Below are positions 1 through 6,864 of a DNA stretch of 14,054 nt, in pieces. Both the position numbers and the translations under genes were made by a program. Numbering within the stretch: position 1 is the stretch's first letter; every line of letters begins with the position of its first letter. The DNA is from DAIRET01 sp036795455 (lineage in GTDB: Bacteria; Bacteroidota; Ignavibacteria; Ignavibacteriales; Ignavibacteriaceae): contig DAIRET010000067.1 in NCBI GenBank assembly GCA_036795455.1, positions 1 to 14,054 of the forward strand, in the 5' to 3' direction. The notes beneath the pieces are model-generated. The model had not been told where the DNA came from, did not search any database, and worked only from the letters and a program-made list of their open reading frames with translations.

Positions 1-796
1 AACCCCACGAAAGATCGAAAGTTTCGGAAACATCGTCCGTAAATGAGAGAGAATCCGTAATATTTGCGTATCCATGAATATACTTATCGGGCATTAGATG
101 CCCGGTGGGAAATATTGTTTTGGTTAACTCATACTTATCAATAAACCTTGTTGTAATGTTTTCTTCAAGTGATTTACCGGTAATTTGTTCGATAATCATC
201 CCGAGTAAAACAGTATTTGTATTGCTATAAAGAATATCGGTTCCCGGTTCAAAATGGTAGACGTCATTATTTATTAAATCAACAAGCTCCTGGGGCATCC
301 ATTTTCTAAGAGGATTAGTCATGAACTGTTCGGCAAATTCTTCCGTTTCAGTATAATTATTAATACCGCTGGACATATTGCACATCATCCTGAGAGTTAC
401 TTTATCGCCATCCGGGAAATTGGGGAAGTATTTACTAAGTTTATCTTCAAGCAAGAGTTTTCCTTCATCCACAAGCTGTAGTATGGTAGTTATAACGAAT
501 GACTTTGTATTACTCCCAATCCTGAAATGATAATCCGGGTTCATTTTTTCGAGAGGTGCTAAATTTGAGTAACCCAATCCTTTAACGTATGAGATTCCTT
601 TTTCTTTAGACCAGACACCTACAACCATACCGGGAAGGGATGAATTCGTCATAATTGAATCACATACTCTATTTAACTCTGTTACTATCTCGTTATCCCC
701 TGTTGGTTCGGATGCGCTATCGCTTTTACATGAAGAAAACAACGCAATAAAAATTACAAAAATAAACGGGAAAGTTTTAGTGTAACTCTGTTTCAT
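1..796 (-). CDS. Serine beta-lactamase-like hydrolase, lipoprotein (partial, C-terminus outside window)
   Basis: This is a class C beta-lactamase/DD-peptidase-fold serine hydrolase, cut by the left edge, with 265 residues visible. The ATG at 796 follows a GGAG (803-806) at a 6-nt spacing. Residues 1-22 form a signal peptide ending in LFSSC, so Cys23 is the likely lipidation site and the protein is probably anchored in the envelope. Two of the three family motifs are seen: SxxK as S95-N-T-K98 (nucleophile and general base) and YxN as Y190-S-N192. The third motif (H/K-x-G) would lie off the edge. Relatives include penicillin-binding esterases, D-aminopeptidases and Pab87-like peptidases, so the substrate cannot be told from sequence and antibiotic resistance should not be assumed. 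It is divergent from the gene at 1098 and has no visible operon partner. The family assignment is secure; the specific activity is unknown. Confidence 0.88.
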   Translation of the reverse strand, partial: MKQSYTKTFPFIFVIFIALFSSCKSDSASEPTGDNEIVTELNRVCDSIMTNSSLPGMVVGVWSKEKGISYVKGLGYSNLAPLEKMNPDYHFRIGSNTKSFVITTILQLVDEGKLLLEDKLSKYFPNFPDGDKVTLRMMCNMSSGINNYTETEEFAEQFMTNPLRKWMPQELVDLINNDVYHFEPGTDILYSNTNTVLLGMIIEQITGKSLEENITTRFIDKYELTKTIFPTGHLMPDKYIHGYANITDSLSFTDDVSETFDLSWG

Positions 797-930
797 TTCT
801 TACTCCTATAATGTTCTAAAAAACCGTTTACCGGAAAGATTTTCATTCAATATACCGGCACTTGGTTTACAATTTTATTCTGAAATGTACGACAAAAAAG
901 AAAAATAATAAAACCCGGCTTTCATCGTTA

Positions 931-976
931 CCTCTTTTGCTTGAAGATTTTTTTACCGTCAAGCAGCTAAAAGAGG
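931..976. repeat. Imperfect inverted repeat (14 bp in two blocks, 4-nt bulge)
   Basis: The left arm (931-944, CCTCTTTTGCTTGA) pairs with TCAAGC (959-964) and AAAAGAGG (969-976), leaving AGCT (965-968) as a bulge and about 14 nt of T-rich loop. It is not followed by a T-run on either strand, so it is a poor terminator. It sits in the middle of a divergent intergenic region, where an operator or a leader structure is possible. The function is unknown. Confidence 0.5.
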
Positions 977-1049
977 GAAAAAATAGACACCATAAAATTG
1001 CATTTGATAAATAAACAATTCTATCTAATTTTCTGCGCTTTAAGATATG

Positions 1050-1077
1050 TTTCCTATTGTCTCAATAGTCTCATAAT
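1050..1077 (+). promoter_or_regulatory. Weak candidate promoter for the gene at 1098, with an embedded inverted repeat
   Basis: TTTCCT (1050-1055), a 16-nt spacer and CATAAT (1072-1077) resemble a sigma-70 promoter about 20 nt before the start codon. The -10 matches consensus at 5 of 6 positions and the -35 at only about 3. The hyphenated palindrome CTATTG-tct-CAATAG (1054-1068) lies between the two boxes, where a repressor could bind. This is inference from pattern only. Confidence 0.25.
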
Positions 1078-1097
1078 TTCATAAAAGAAGGAATATT

Positions 1098-1685
1098 ATG
1101 AAGAGTTCAGTAATAATATTTGTTTTGTTAAGTGTTCTATCCTATACACAAACTCAATACAACCATTCGATTTGGGGTGGTGCCGGGGTAGGCGTTGGTT
1201 ATATGAAATCATCCAATTCTAATTCCTGCATTAATTTGTCGGCTTCTCTCAATTATAAAACAGGGAATAATAATTTCAGCATTAGTTATTTGGATTCGCG
1301 GGAGTTGTTATCTTTTGATAATCCTACAGAGTATGTTAAGTCAGTCGAATTAAAATACGGGAGATCAATAGATTTTACCATTCGGGGTTTGCTGTTGCCA
1401 TTCCCTTTTTTATTAATAGTTGATAAAGATTTTAACTATTCTATTATAGGAAAAATCGGACTTTCTTATAATGAAGGTCGGGAAAGAACCACCTTATTCA
1501 AAGATGAATCTTTCGGTAACAGATACGATTCAAGAATTATTACTGGATTCGGATTACCAGTAGAAATAGAATTACGGGAAGAAATTACAAGTTTTCTGGG
1601 AATGGGACTTTCTTTTTATTTAAATTCAAATAGAGTAAAAACTCTTGCCGGAGTTAATCTAAACTTATATACAGGCCGGTTTTGA
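1098..1685 (+). CDS. Unrecognised secreted protein, probable small outer-membrane beta-barrel
   Basis: I do not recognise the family of this 195-residue protein. The start has a good AGAAGGA site (1086-1092). Residues 1 to about 19 form a signal peptide (Lys2, then the hydrophobic stretch VIIFVLLSVLSY) with likely cleavage around the TQTQ that follows. The mature part is rich in Gly, Ser, Asn and aromatic residues. It shows alternating polar and hydrophobic stretches with glycine-rich turns (GGAGVGVGY near 27-35), and ends in the aromatic pattern NLNLYTGRF with a terminal Phe. These features are typical of outer-membrane barrels. A hydrophobic patch LLLPFPFLLIV near residues 98-108 is unusual for a simple strand. 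The gene is monocistronic: a divergent promoter region lies upstream and a terminator lies about 70 nt downstream. It could instead be a periplasmic beta-sandwich protein. Confidence 0.6.
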   Translation: MKSSVIIFVLLSVLSYTQTQYNHSIWGGAGVGVGYMKSSNSNSCINLSASLNYKTGNNNFSISYLDSRELLSFDNPTEYVKSVELKYGRSIDFTIRGLLLPFPFLLIVDKDFNYSIIGKIGLSYNEGRERTTLFKDESFGNRYDSRIITGFGLPVEIELREEITSFLGMGLSFYLNSNRVKTLAGVNLNLYTGRF

Positions 1686-1753
1686 GTTTTCTGAAAACTC
1701 CATGTCTTTAGAGAGTAAGATAAAAAAAGAGATAAAGATAAAGATTAATGAGA

Positions 1754-1793
1754 AAAGGAATGATTGAGTATATACAAATCCAATCATTCCTTT
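1754..1793. terminator. Bidirectional hairpin terminator between convergent genes
   Basis: AAAGGAATGATTG (1754-1766) and CAATCATTCCTTT (1781-1793) form a perfect 13-bp stem with a 14-nt loop. T-rich sequence follows on both strands: CTTAAGTTTTT on plus, and TTCTCATT after the stem's own TTT on minus. It lies between the convergent genes ending at 1685 and 1845 and can serve both. Confidence 0.7.
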
Positions 1794-1844
1794 CTTAAGT
1801 TTTTAATTATGTCTGAAGAATAAACTCCGGTTTTGAATTAGTTG

Positions 1845-3293
1845 CTAATCCAACCTGAGTATTTTTACTCTTCTGTTTTTTGCCCTTCCGTCTTCGGTTC
1901 TGTTGTCGGCAACCGGGAAGTCAGGTCCAAGTCCGCGAACCTGGAATCTTGATCTTTCAATTCCCTTTGAAATGAAATAATTAAGAACCGACTCTGCACG
2001 CTTTAACGAAAGTTTCTTATTATTGTTCAGTGAACCGGTGTTATCAGTATGTCCTTCAATTAACCAGCGGGACTGCGGTTCTTCTTTCATCACCTTAACT
2101 AATTTGTCAAGTTCCTCGTAAGCAGTAGGAAGTAAATTAGCTCTTCCAATTCCGAATGAAGCACCAGCGCTTAAAACTACTTCTTTTGGTGGCGGTTCTT
2201 CTTTTTTAACAGGACAACCGTAAGAATCAACAACTGTTCCCGGAGGTGTATTCGGACATTTATCAAGATAGTCCGGTACTCCATCACCATCGGAATCAAG
2301 CGGACAGCCGAACTTATCTACCTTAACTCCATCCGGTGTATTGGGACATCTATCAAGATAATCCGGAACTCCGTCATTATCGGAATCAAGCGGACAACCA
2401 AATTCGTCAACTTGAACACCTTTCGGCGTATTGGGACAAATATCAAGATAATCAGGTACTCCATCGCCATCAGTATCAATCGGACACCCTTTCCTATCAA
2501 CTGTAACTCCGGTGGGTGTATCAGGACATTCATCAAGATAATCCGGGATACCGTCTCCGTCGGTATCGATAGGACAACCGAACTTATCTACTTTTACACC
2601 GGGAGGAGTATCCGGGCACGCATCTTTTGAGTCCACTACACCATCTCCATCTGAATCTTTTTCGGAAAAAAGTGCAAATGTAAATCCAAGATTTGCTCCC
2701 ATGAAAAGGTCGTTGCTTCCGTATTTTTTATCGTCAAGATAATCATTCGGGCTAATCTGTGCGTTTGCATTTAAGTTCAGTGTAAGGTCTTCGGCAATTA
2801 AAAATCTGAAGCCGAATTCGGCGTTATAATTTATCTCATTCTTTTTATAGACATTATTTACATTATTTATAAGCTGGTTGCCGTTCATATCTTTCGGGTC
2901 GAACCACATATAAGATGCACCTGCATAAAAGTAAGGAAAGATTTTTTCACCGAGAGAGAGATTATAAATTAATCCGCCACCAACAAACTGCATATTTGTT
3001 CGGAACTCGGTCGGATTTTGTTTTTTATCTTTACCTTTAACGAATCCCGCACCTCCCAAAGCACGAAATCCCAATGTCCCTTTCGAATAAGTCGGAAGAT
3101 AATACTCCAGCATAAAACGCCCCGAGTAATCAACTGAAAATTCTGTGTAATCAGTCAGTCCGTATGTAGCCCCTCCTTCAACAGAGATTGTCATAGTACC
3201 TGTAAAAGGATGGTACACTTTTTTTGTATGAACTTGAGAAAAGAGAAGCGAGTTAGAACACAATAGAATTGCAAAAAGAAATCCGAATCTCAT
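1845..3293 (-). CDS. OmpA-family outer-membrane protein with five thrombospondin type-3 repeats
   Basis: This protein of 482 residues probably links the outer membrane to peptidoglycan. I chose the ATG at 3293 because GGGAGG (3298-3303) precedes it by 4 nt and it gives a clean signal peptide (MRFGFLFAILL... cut near LLFSQ). An in-frame ATG at 3326 would add 11 residues before the signal. Domains: signal peptide, 1 to about 20; beta-barrel-like region with aromatic and glycine-rich strands, about 25-210; five 30-residue TSP3 units of the D-x-D-x-D-G-x-P-D type, each with two Cys, about 213-362; a short Pro/Glu linker (KKEEPPPKE); and an OmpA C-terminal peptidoglycan-binding domain, about 372-482. 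The last carries EGHTDNTGS and NRTEDGRAKNRRV, including the Asp and Arg expected to bind diaminopimelate. It follows gmd on the same strand after 104 nt, possibly with its own promoter. Confidence 0.93.
   Translation of the reverse strand: MRFGFLFAILLCSNSLLFSQVHTKKVYHPFTGTMTISVEGGATYGLTDYTEFSVDYSGRFMLEYYLPTYSKGTLGFRALGGAGFVKGKDKKQNPTEFRTNMQFVGGGLIYNLSLGEKIFPYFYAGASYMWFDPKDMNGNQLINNVNNVYKKNEINYNAEFGFRFLIAEDLTLNLNANAQISPNDYLDDKKYGSNDLFMGANLGFTFALFSEKDSDGDGVVDSKDACPDTPPGVKVDKFGCPIDTDGDGIPDYLDECPDTPTGVTVDRKGCPIDTDGDGVPDYLDICPNTPKGVQVDEFGCPLDSDNDGVPDYLDRCPNTPDGVKVDKFGCPLDSDGDGVPDYLDKCPNTPPGTVVDSYGCPVKKEEPPPKEVVLSAGASFGIGRANLLPTAYEELDKLVKVMKEEPQSRWLIEGHTDNTGSLNNNKKLSLKRAESVLNYFISKGIERSRFQVRGLGPDFPVADNRTEDGRAKNRRVKILRLD
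2208..2657 (-). repeat. Five tandem 90-bp units encoding TSP3 calcium-binding repeats
   Basis: Within the OmpA-family gene, five contiguous units of exactly 90 bp encode 30-residue repeats with the pattern D-[ST]-D-[GN]-D-G-[VI]-P-D-Y-L-D-x-C-P-[DN]-T-P, then G-C-P at the end. The first unit has VVDSKDA in place of the PDYLD core. The DNA units differ mainly at synonymous positions, so the protein repeat is kept by selection and is not a recent duplication. Each unit should bind calcium through its aspartates; the ten cysteines may form disulfides. Confidence 0.9.
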
Positions 3294-3397
3294 TAATCCT
3301 CCCGTATGGAAAAAGTTAAAGTGCATTAGTAAACATTCCGTTAATAATTTGGTATGTAAGATACGATAAATTTGATTTTCTTTAAACCGGCAAAAGT

Positions 3398-4525
3398 TTA
3401 ATAACCTCTTTTCATTACTTTTTGAAGGTCAGATTTAATCATCACTTTTACAAGGTCTTCAAATTTAGTCTTTGCTTTCCATCCTAAAACGTTTTCAGCT
3501 TTGGCAGGATTACCAATTAAGAGATCAACTTCAGTAGGACGGTAATATTTCGGGTTCACCCTAACAATTGTATTCCCCGGTTTAAGTTCGGGGTTTACAT
3601 TGTAATCGAAAGCATTCTTCAAATCATTTTTTTCAATTAGCGAAGCTGCCCTTGAAATATCAACATTTTTAATTACACCTTTCTCATACTCGTCTTCTCC
3701 CTGCCAATCAAGTTCAATTCCAAGATTATTAAAAGTATGATCGCAAAATTCTCTAACTGTCCTTGTTTCACCGGTTGCAAGTACAAAATCGTCGGCTTCC
3801 GAGTGTTGTAAAATATGCCACATTCCTTCGCAATATTCCGGGGCAAAACCCCAGTCTCTTTTGGCATTCAAATTACCGAGAGATAATTCGTTTTGTAACC
3901 CGAATACTATTCTTGCTGCTGCTCTTGTTATTTTCCGCGTAACAAACGTCTCCCCTCTTCTAGGAGATTCATGATTAAACAAAATACCGTTGCTTGCAAA
4001 AATATTATATGCTTCCCTGTAGTTTACAATAATCCAGTAGCCGTAAAGCTTTGCAACTCCGTAAGGGGAACGGGGATAAAAAGGAGTTTTCTCGGTTTGA
4101 GGTATTTCCTGTACTTTCCCGTACAGTTCACTTGTAGAAGCCTGGTAAAACTTAACCCGTTTAAGTCCGACTTCGCGTATTGCATCAAGGAAACGTAATG
4201 TTCCCAATGCATCAACCTGAGCTGTATAGTCCGGCACTTCAAACGAAACTTTAACATGACTTTGAGCAGCGAGGTTGTAAATTTCATCAGGGTTAATTTT
4301 TTCGAGCAGACGATTAAGGTTGCTTGTATCAACAAGATCGCCGTAATGAAGAAATAATTTTTTATTCAGTATTTCGGGATTATTATAAAGATGGTCAATT
4401 CTTCCCGTATTGAAAGAGCTGCTGCGTCTTATTATTCCGTGTACTTCGTAACCTTTGTCAAGAAGAATTTCAGTTAAATAACTGCCGTCCTGTCCAGTAA
4501 TACCGGTTATTATCGCTTTTTTCAT
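3398..4525 (-). CDS. gmd: GDP-mannose 4,6-dehydratase
   Basis: This 375-residue cytoplasmic enzyme converts GDP-D-mannose to GDP-4-keto-6-deoxy-D-mannose, the first step to GDP-L-fucose and related 6-deoxy sugars. It is a full-length extended SDR protein. Evidence: the NADP-binding motif GITGQDGSYL (8-17); the catalytic Thr131 and Glu133 in STSELYG; and Tyr155-x3-Lys159 in SPYGVAKLYGYW, matching the known dehydratase active site. RRSSSFNTGRIDHLY (33-47) is the NADP/tetramer-loop region typical of Gmd. The ATG at 4525 follows GGAAGG (4533-4538) at 7 nt. The gene starts 16 nt after the fcl stop, so the pair is almost certainly one transcript. Its product is the direct substrate of Fcl. Confidence 0.97.
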   Translation of the reverse strand: MKKAIITGITGQDGSYLTEILLDKGYEVHGIIRRSSSFNTGRIDHLYNNPEILNKKLFLHYGDLVDTSNLNRLLEKINPDEIYNLAAQSHVKVSFEVPDYTAQVDALGTLRFLDAIREVGLKRVKFYQASTSELYGKVQEIPQTEKTPFYPRSPYGVAKLYGYWIIVNYREAYNIFASNGILFNHESPRRGETFVTRKITRAAARIVFGLQNELSLGNLNAKRDWGFAPEYCEGMWHILQHSEADDFVLATGETRTVREFCDHTFNNLGIELDWQGEDEYEKGVIKNVDISRAASLIEKNDLKNAFDYNVNPELKPGNTIVRVNPKYYRPTEVDLLIGNPAKAENVLGWKAKTKFEDLVKVMIKSDLQKVMKRGY

Positions 4526-4541
4526 TTCAATTCCTTCCGCT

Positions 4542-5489
4542 TTATGACTTAAAATTTTCTAAAAACCATTTATAGGTTTTTTCAATTCCATCCCTTAAAG
4601 ATGTTTTTCTTTCCCAACCGAGATTTTTAATCCGGGAAATATCAAGTAATTTTCTCGGAGTGCCGTCCGGTTTAGTAATATCATTTATGATTTCACCTTT
4701 AAAACCGATTATTTCGCAAATCAATTTTGTTACATCAAGTATAGATATGTCTTCTCCGTAACCAATGTTTAGCATTGAAATACCTTGATCATAAATATCT
4801 TTTGCATTTATGTTTTCCATTAAAAAGACTATTGCATCCGTAAGATCATCAACATAAAGGAATTCGCGTAAAGGTGTTCCGGTTCCCCAAATTGTAACAT
4901 TCGGACTACCGGATATTTTTGCATCATGCACTTTGCGTATTAATGCCGGAAGCACGTGTGAAGTTTCGAGATTGAAGTTATCATAAAACCCGTACATATT
5001 TGTAGGCATTACCGAATAGAAATTGCATCCGTACTGCCTGTAATAGTTTTCACAAAGTTTTATTCCTGCAATTTTTGCAATTGCATAAGGCTCATTAGTT
5101 GATTCAAGATAATCTGAAAGTAAGTATTCTTCCTTTAAAGGCTGTGGTGCCAATTTCGGATAAATACATGAGCTACCGAGAAAGATGACTTTTTTCACCC
5201 CGTTTTCATAGGAAGAATGAATTAAGTTGGATTCTATCATCAAGTTTTCGTAAATAAATTGTGCCCGGTAAGTATCGTTGGCAAGAATTCCCCCCACTTT
5301 AGCAGCGGCAATAATTACAACATCAGGTTTTTCATTCGCGAAAAATGCTTCTACATAATTCTGTCGCAGCAAATCCAATCCGGAAATATCTTTTGTTAAG
5401 ATATTTGTATATCCGTCATTTTTTAATCTTCTCAATATTGCAGAACCAACCATCCCGGTATGCCCGGCAAGATAAATTTTTTTGTTCAA
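4542..5489 (-). CDS. fcl: GDP-L-fucose synthase (epimerase/reductase)
   Basis: This enzyme converts GDP-4-keto-6-deoxymannose to GDP-L-fucose by 3,5-epimerisation and NADPH-dependent reduction. The sequence has the Rossmann motif AGHTGMVG at the N-terminus, AAAKVGGI, the active-site GSSCIYPK, and NEPYAIAKIAGIKL with the catalytic Tyr and Lys. All follow the E. coli WcaG pattern closely. The start is uncertain: there is no in-frame ATG. TTG at 5489 gives 315 residues and places the Tyr/Lys at 135/139, within one residue of E. coli Fcl (136/140). TTG at 5504 (320 residues) has a weak GGACG upstream. A TTG at 5567 also exists, but it lies upstream of the predicted promoter. It is first in the fcl-gmd operon. 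The function is secure; the start is not. Confidence 0.95.
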   Translation of the reverse strand: MNKKIYLAGHTGMVGSAILRRLKNDGYTNILTKDISGLDLLRQNYVEAFFANEKPDVVIIAAAKVGGILANDTYRAQFIYENLMIESNLIHSSYENGVKKVIFLGSSCIYPKLAPQPLKEEYLLSDYLESTNEPYAIAKIAGIKLCENYYRQYGCNFYSVMPTNMYGFYDNFNLETSHVLPALIRKVHDAKISGSPNVTIWGTGTPLREFLYVDDLTDAIVFLMENINAKDIYDQGISMLNIGYGEDISILDVTKLICEIIGFKGEIINDITKPDGTPRKLLDISRIKNLGWERKTSLRDGIEKTYKWFLENFKS

Positions 5490-5529
5490 TTCGGTATTAT
5501 TCAATTTTCGTCCGCTTTTGTTTCTTAAT

Positions 5530-5558
5530 CTTATATAAGTTTTTAATTTTGATGTTAA
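5530..5558 (-). promoter_or_regulatory. Sigma-70-like promoter of the fcl-gmd operon
   Basis: On the minus strand, TTAACA (5558-5553) and TATAAG (5535-5530) are separated by exactly 17 nt; each matches its consensus hexamer at 5 of 6 positions. The predicted transcript start near 5523 leaves a leader of about 20-35 nt before the candidate TTG starts at 5504 and 5489. The -35 box overlaps the 12-bp palindrome at 5554-5565. Confidence 0.5.
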
Positions 5559-5565
5559 ATTTAAC
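5554..5565. repeat. Perfect 12-bp palindrome GTTAAATTTAAC in a divergent promoter region
   Basis: The palindrome lies between fcl (leftward) and lhgO (rightward) and overlaps the predicted -35 box of fcl. Its other half supplies a TTAACA (5561-5566) on the plus strand, which could serve as a -35 for lhgO with a poor -10 (TAAACA, 5584-5589). It is a candidate operator, but AT-only palindromes of this size also arise by chance. Confidence 0.3.
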
Positions 5566-5613
5566 AATAATTTTCATTCTATTTAAACACGACCGGTTTG
5601 AGAATCAATTCCT

Positions 5614-6819
5614 ATGGAAAAATTAAAAGTATATGATGTAGCTGTGATAGGCGGTGGCATAGTCGGCACCGCTACTGCTATGGCAATTTTGAAACGAATT
5701 AGCTGCTCTTTAATCTTGATAGAATCTGAAAAAGAATTAGCGGCTCATCAAACGGGGCATAATAGCGGGGTAATACACTCCGGGTTATACTATAAACCCG
5801 GCTCGTTAAAAGCAAGAAACTGCATTAAAGGGAGAGAAGAATTAATCCGGTTTTGCGAAGAACATCAAATCAAATATGATAAATGCGGTAAACTTGTAAT
5901 CGCTGCAAATGAAGCTGAGTTAAATACGTTGAATCTACTTTATGATAGAGGAAAAGCAAATGGATTAACAGGAATGAAACGACTTAAAGGGAATGAAATA
6001 AAAGAGAAAGAACCTCATGCTGCCGGACTGGAAGCTCTTTTCATAAATGAAACGGGTATTGTTAATTTTTCCGATGTTACAAATACATATGCAAAAATTA
6101 TCCGGGAAAAAGATGGAAAAATTGAAACCGGTTGTAAGTTCTTCGGGCTTGTGAAAAACGGAAACAATTTTGTACTGCAAACAACAAAGGGAGATGTTAA
6201 TGCAAAAATCATTGTAAACTGTGCAGGATTATATTCCGACCGGGTAACTACACTTTGCGGAGTTGAACCGGATGTAAAAATCATTCCTTTTCGAGGTGAA
6301 TATTATAAGCTAAAAAAAGAGAAAGAATATCTTGTTAAAAATTTGATTTACCCGGTCCCCGACCCACGTTTCCCGTTTTTGGGAGTGCATTTTACAAGAA
6401 TGATAAAAGGCGGTGTTGAAGCCGGTCCGAATGCGGTTTTAGCTTTTCAAAGGGAAGGCTATACACGTTTTGATTTTAATATAAAAGATCTGTCAGAAAT
6501 GTTTTTTTTCCCAGGTTTCTGGAAAATGGCATCAAAGTATTATCAGATGGGATTCTCCGAGTTTTACCGTTCTCTATCAAAGAAAAGATTTGTAAACTCA
6601 CTTAAAAAATTAATACCCGAAATAACGATTAACGACATTACAGAAGGCGGTTCGGGAGTACGCGCCCAGGCACTTGATAAGAATGGAAATCTACTTGATG
6701 ATTTTCGTATTATTGAAAAAGAGAAAATGGTACATGTACTCAATGCACCTTCACCTGCTGCAACTGCATCAATCAGTATCGGAGAATATATAGCAGATTT
6801 AGTATTGAAGAAAATATAA
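5614..6819 (+). CDS. lhgO: L-2-hydroxyglutarate oxidase/dehydrogenase (FAD-dependent)
   Basis: This 401-residue flavoprotein of the DAO family oxidises L-2-hydroxyglutarate to 2-oxoglutarate. It acts as a metabolite-repair or recycling enzyme that feeds electrons to the membrane quinone pool in the E. coli enzyme. Evidence: the FAD dinucleotide-binding motif VIGGGIVG (11-18); the family signature HQTGHNSGVIHSGLYY (45-60) followed by KPGSLKARNC; the central PFRGEYYKL and LIYPVPDPRFPFLGVHFTR; GPNAVLAFQREGY; and the C-terminal GVRAQA and NAPSPAATASISIG. All are shared with E. coli LhgO (YgaF), with similar length (about 422 there). The ATG at 5614 has no good Shine-Dalgarno site. The gene stands alone on the plus strand, divergent from fcl, and ends in a terminator shared with the convergent aminotransferase. 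Confidence 0.93.
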   Translation: MEKLKVYDVAVIGGGIVGTATAMAILKRISCSLILIESEKELAAHQTGHNSGVIHSGLYYKPGSLKARNCIKGREELIRFCEEHQIKYDKCGKLVIAANEAELNTLNLLYDRGKANGLTGMKRLKGNEIKEKEPHAAGLEALFINETGIVNFSDVTNTYAKIIREKDGKIETGCKFFGLVKNGNNFVLQTTKGDVNAKIIVNCAGLYSDRVTTLCGVEPDVKIIPFRGEYYKLKKEKEYLVKNLIYPVPDPRFPFLGVHFTRMIKGGVEAGPNAVLAFQREGYTRFDFNIKDLSEMFFFPGFWKMASKYYQMGFSEFYRSLSKKRFVNSLKKLIPEITINDITEGGSGVRAQALDKNGNLLDDFRIIEKEKMVHVLNAPSPAATASISIGEYIADLVLKKI

Positions 6820-6843
6820 AAGGCTGGATTAAACCAGCCTTTT
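6818..6843. terminator. Bidirectional rho-independent terminator, overlapping the lhgO stop codon
   Basis: AAAAGGCTGG (6818-6827) pairs perfectly with CCAGCCTTTT (6834-6843) around a 6-nt loop. The stem has a GC-rich core and begins inside the TAA stop of lhgO. Its terminal T4 on either strand supports termination of lhgO and, from the other side, of the aminotransferase gene ending at 6865. Confidence 0.85.
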
Positions 6844-6864
6844 GTGAACAACTTGTTATTTTTT

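Larger units (their letters stand above)
797..1097. other. Divergent intergenic region with an imperfect hairpin and a candidate promoter
   Basis: This 301-nt spacer lies between two divergent genes and should hold both promoters and both 5' leaders. It contains the hairpin at 931-976 and a weak promoter for the rightward gene at 1050-1077, both listed separately. I saw no convincing leftward promoter for the hydrolase, no coding frame and no recognised RNA family. Confidence 0.6.

Noticed and set aside
1684..1700. Palindrome GAGTTTTCTGAAAACTC overlapping the stop codon of the gene at 1098
   Set aside because: A small AT-rich hairpin with no T-run; the 13-bp hairpin at 1754-1793 is the better terminator.
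1719..1757. Purine-rich AGATAAA-like direct repeats downstream of the gene at 1098
   Set aside because: Short low-complexity sequence just before the terminator; no defined unit or function.
2318..2630. Overlapping open frames on both strands inside the OmpA-family gene
   Set aside because: They arise from the 90-bp periodicity of the TSP3-encoding repeats, which keeps alternative frames free of stops. The translations repeat with the same period and have no ribosome site or family resemblance.
2208..2657. CRISPR-like regular repeats
   Set aside because: The 90-bp period has no constant direct repeat with unique spacers; the whole unit is coding and conserved at protein level.
3294..3326. 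An 11-residue N-terminal extension of the OmpA-family protein from the ATG at 3326
   Set aside because: It would put extra residues ahead of a good signal peptide and skip the strong GGGAGG site at 3298-3303.
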